The notes under the pieces were generated by a model. It did no database searches, was not told the DNA's origin, and saw only the letters and a program-made list of their open reading frames with translations. The position numbers were made by a program, and so were the translations under genes. This document shows, piece after piece, positions 63,701 through 64,000 of a stretch of DNA of 64,000 bases. The stretch is taken from NCBI GenBank assembly GCA_900199555.1, contig FZQZ01000001.1, positions 1 to 64,000 of the forward strand. The letters run 5' to 3'. The DNA is from Prevotellaceae bacterium MN60 (GTDB lineage: Bacteria; Bacteroidota; Bacteroidia; Bacteroidales; Bacteroidaceae). Position 1 is the stretch's first letter. Each line of letters begins with the position of its first letter.

Positions 63701-64000
63701 CTAAGCGAGCTACTTCCTTGCCATCGTCTGTTGTCAATATAGCTTGAACCTTCAATGGTGTACTAACCGGCTGTTTATCATAGTTTCTAATGGTCACATC
63801 AATATTCAGGTCCGCATCGCGATAATCTTTGTCTAAGTCTGTTGTCACGTACCAATCAAACAGACGCGTCTTGGGAGTGGCATAAAGATAGACATCATCG
63901 AAGATGCCAGCCAAGCGCCAATAGTCTTGTCCCTCCAGATAAAAGCCGTCACTATATTTAATTACTTTCATAGCCAACGTGTTGCGACCTTTCTTCAGAT
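60744..64000 (-). CDS. GH2 beta-galactosidase-like enzyme with LamG insert, 5' end beyond window
   Basis: More than 1,080 residues are visible; the frame is open to the window edge (LKKGRNTLAMKVIKYSDG), so the start is missing. Domain order in the visible part: the end of the sugar-binding domain (YLEGQDYWRLAGIFDDVYLYA), immunoglobulin-like domain, TIM barrel with SHYPPVPRYLE, acid/base Glu in WSAGNESGEG, nucleophile Glu in FMDEYISVAGNSGGMF, VWDFVSPG. A LamG/concanavalin-like insert of about 200 residues follows (HVIDLSGHDEWVEVYRDD through VYICDALMDNVIIAD), then the C-terminal beta-galactosidase small-chain domain (WYGRGPEENYPDRKTGY, NRWLSMSDKKGHGLLF). Probably secreted and active on plant or host beta-galactosides. 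Confidence 0.92.
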   Translation of the reverse strand, partial: LKKGRNTLAMKVIKYSDGFYLEGQDYWRLAGIFDDVYLYATPKTRLFDWYVTTDLDKDYRDADLNIDVTIRNYDKQPVSTPLKVQAILTTDDGKEVARLESQVATFNSGSNTLALSMSKHISNPLKWSAETPNLYNLKMYLVNATTGKRLSESTSEDARQDVGFKETEMRNNVFYLNGKPLKVNAQCSHMQDPDNGHTVTDELIKKDMTILKQFGFNGVRTSHYPPVPRYLEYAARYGLYIIDEAGVEAHANEWVSGDKRFIPMYRERVRRMVLRDRNQPAVLFWSAGNESGEGPNIGEVIDEGRKYDHTRWWMYGGNAYSHPAEDIIGPRYPTALALDLRVGRHGDGDVRPSFMDEYISVAGNSGGMFDEMWRAIYTHERCIGGAVWDFVSPGLTQPARRLIDKSGHDVMAHIMGNAKLVTDSKNRKNHVIDLSGHDEWVEVYRDDCLEITGNALTISFDVCPRKLISSCGSFVTKGEWQFGVEQKGREQLVFYINTDKAPEEAQGGARSFGRRPAAANHKYELSALLPNDWENKWHHVEARYDGSQMIVSIDNAEVARMEAQGNIINAPFPVNIGRNEQTHGQDTQVYICDALMDNVIIADASGQLLNLDFEKEQREGNYFSYGIGARTYGTIWPDRTVQPEIYQMKKSAQPISCTLLSADNAKVEIWNRNHFLNTSYYDMKWELYEDGVCLQQGTLNPQVAPLTKKVITIPYSRPAIKPGCEYRLMITSSLKSDELWAQRGHVVAWDQLEFPWHQLALTSDKTIGKAVLSQTNDTITVSGDGFSYSFTPDGQLYSMQQAGQELLKSPLQINVWRAPLALEVDGWDQYNISYTNRKPWNGGQIANEFYSSNLNATTRIPISCQAFEADGQVYVNVRCFSQFGAPVNTSLDAYITGLRYSGFSEVYEYRINGDGTIALHHILEPEGQMPTLLPRIGLTMTLCNPMQQVKWYGRGPEENYPDRKTGYAIGIYENQVDSMFEPYLIPQDCGLRCDNRWLSMSDKKGHGLLFAMDEPFNFNAYHYSTDNLTKAVYTYQLQQQDGITLNLDYNTTGVGCTACYVLPGYQVKPTRYERRLTIKPLSTN

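Overview
The window looks like chromosomal DNA of a Bacteroidales bacterium, most likely of the Prevotella group. Three things support this. Gene starts are preceded by the Bacteroidetes promoter (TTTG, about 20 bases, TAnnTTTG) rather than by strong Shine-Dalgarno sites. The protein families are typical of the order: GH51/GH43/GH2 enzymes, a TonB receptor, propeller regulators, DUF4252, DUF5103, fimbrillin-like lipoproteins, a BspA-type leucine-rich repeat protein, serine palmitoyltransferase and a smalltalk peptide. The DNA also carries the heptanucleotide and GC-rich interspersed repeats seen in this group.

Layout. 1-4.2 kb: a GH51 arabinofuranosidase (cut by the window start) and a divergent GH43 lipoprotein. 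4.2-15.4 kb: a tight six-gene plus-strand unit behind one good promoter. It encodes a receiver-PP2C phosphatase, a membrane coiled-coil/beta-propeller protein, a propeller receptor whose histidine kinase core has lost its phospho-histidine, a soluble intact histidine kinase, a TonB-dependent receptor, and a single-module adenylation-carrier-thioesterase enzyme with a cysteine in the thioesterase nucleophile position. This is the best candidate for an undescribed system. 15.4-25.9 kb: an AAA/DUF4143 ATPase, then a minus-strand housekeeping block (cyclophilin, nitroreductase, metallo-beta-lactamase fold hydrolase, GHL10, HAD, a MetH lacking its reactivation domain, SmpB, DMP19, MltF-like lytic transglycosylase). 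26-31.6 kb: hisG-hisD-hisC followed by an unusual fusion of an MFS transporter to a DUF5103 protein. 31.6-34 kb: a membrane-spanning propeller-AraC regulator without any kinase. 34-39.3 kb: tRNA-Pro, serine palmitoyltransferase divergent from a sphingosine/diacylglycerol-type kinase, a small Cys-rich membrane peptide, tRNA-Cys and transketolase. 39.3-42 kb: an ECF sigma/anti-sigma locus with three DUF4252 proteins. 42.3-44.6 kb: rpiB and small secreted or cytosolic proteins.

44.6-58 kb is accessory DNA. It holds a smalltalk-HU pair, a CHC2/Toprim primase and a DUF3987 ATPase (relics of a mobile replication module, with repeats inside the genes), two copies of a short-peptide plus fimbrillin-like lipoprotein cassette, a BT_3987-type lipoprotein preceded by a highly structured leader with an intrinsic terminator, and a BspA-like repeat protein. 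58-64 kb: a PIF1-like helicase, an unknown protein, and a GH2 beta-galactosidase-like enzyme with an inserted LamG-like domain (cut by the window end).

A pattern running through the whole window is tandem arrays with a 7-nt period (eleven loci) plus one 9-nt array. They sit between genes, at protein N-termini and in linkers. The heptamers are open in the orientation read inside genes; in two cases the opposite orientation supplies a stop codon.

All positions and motifs were read by eye. No database search or folding program was run.
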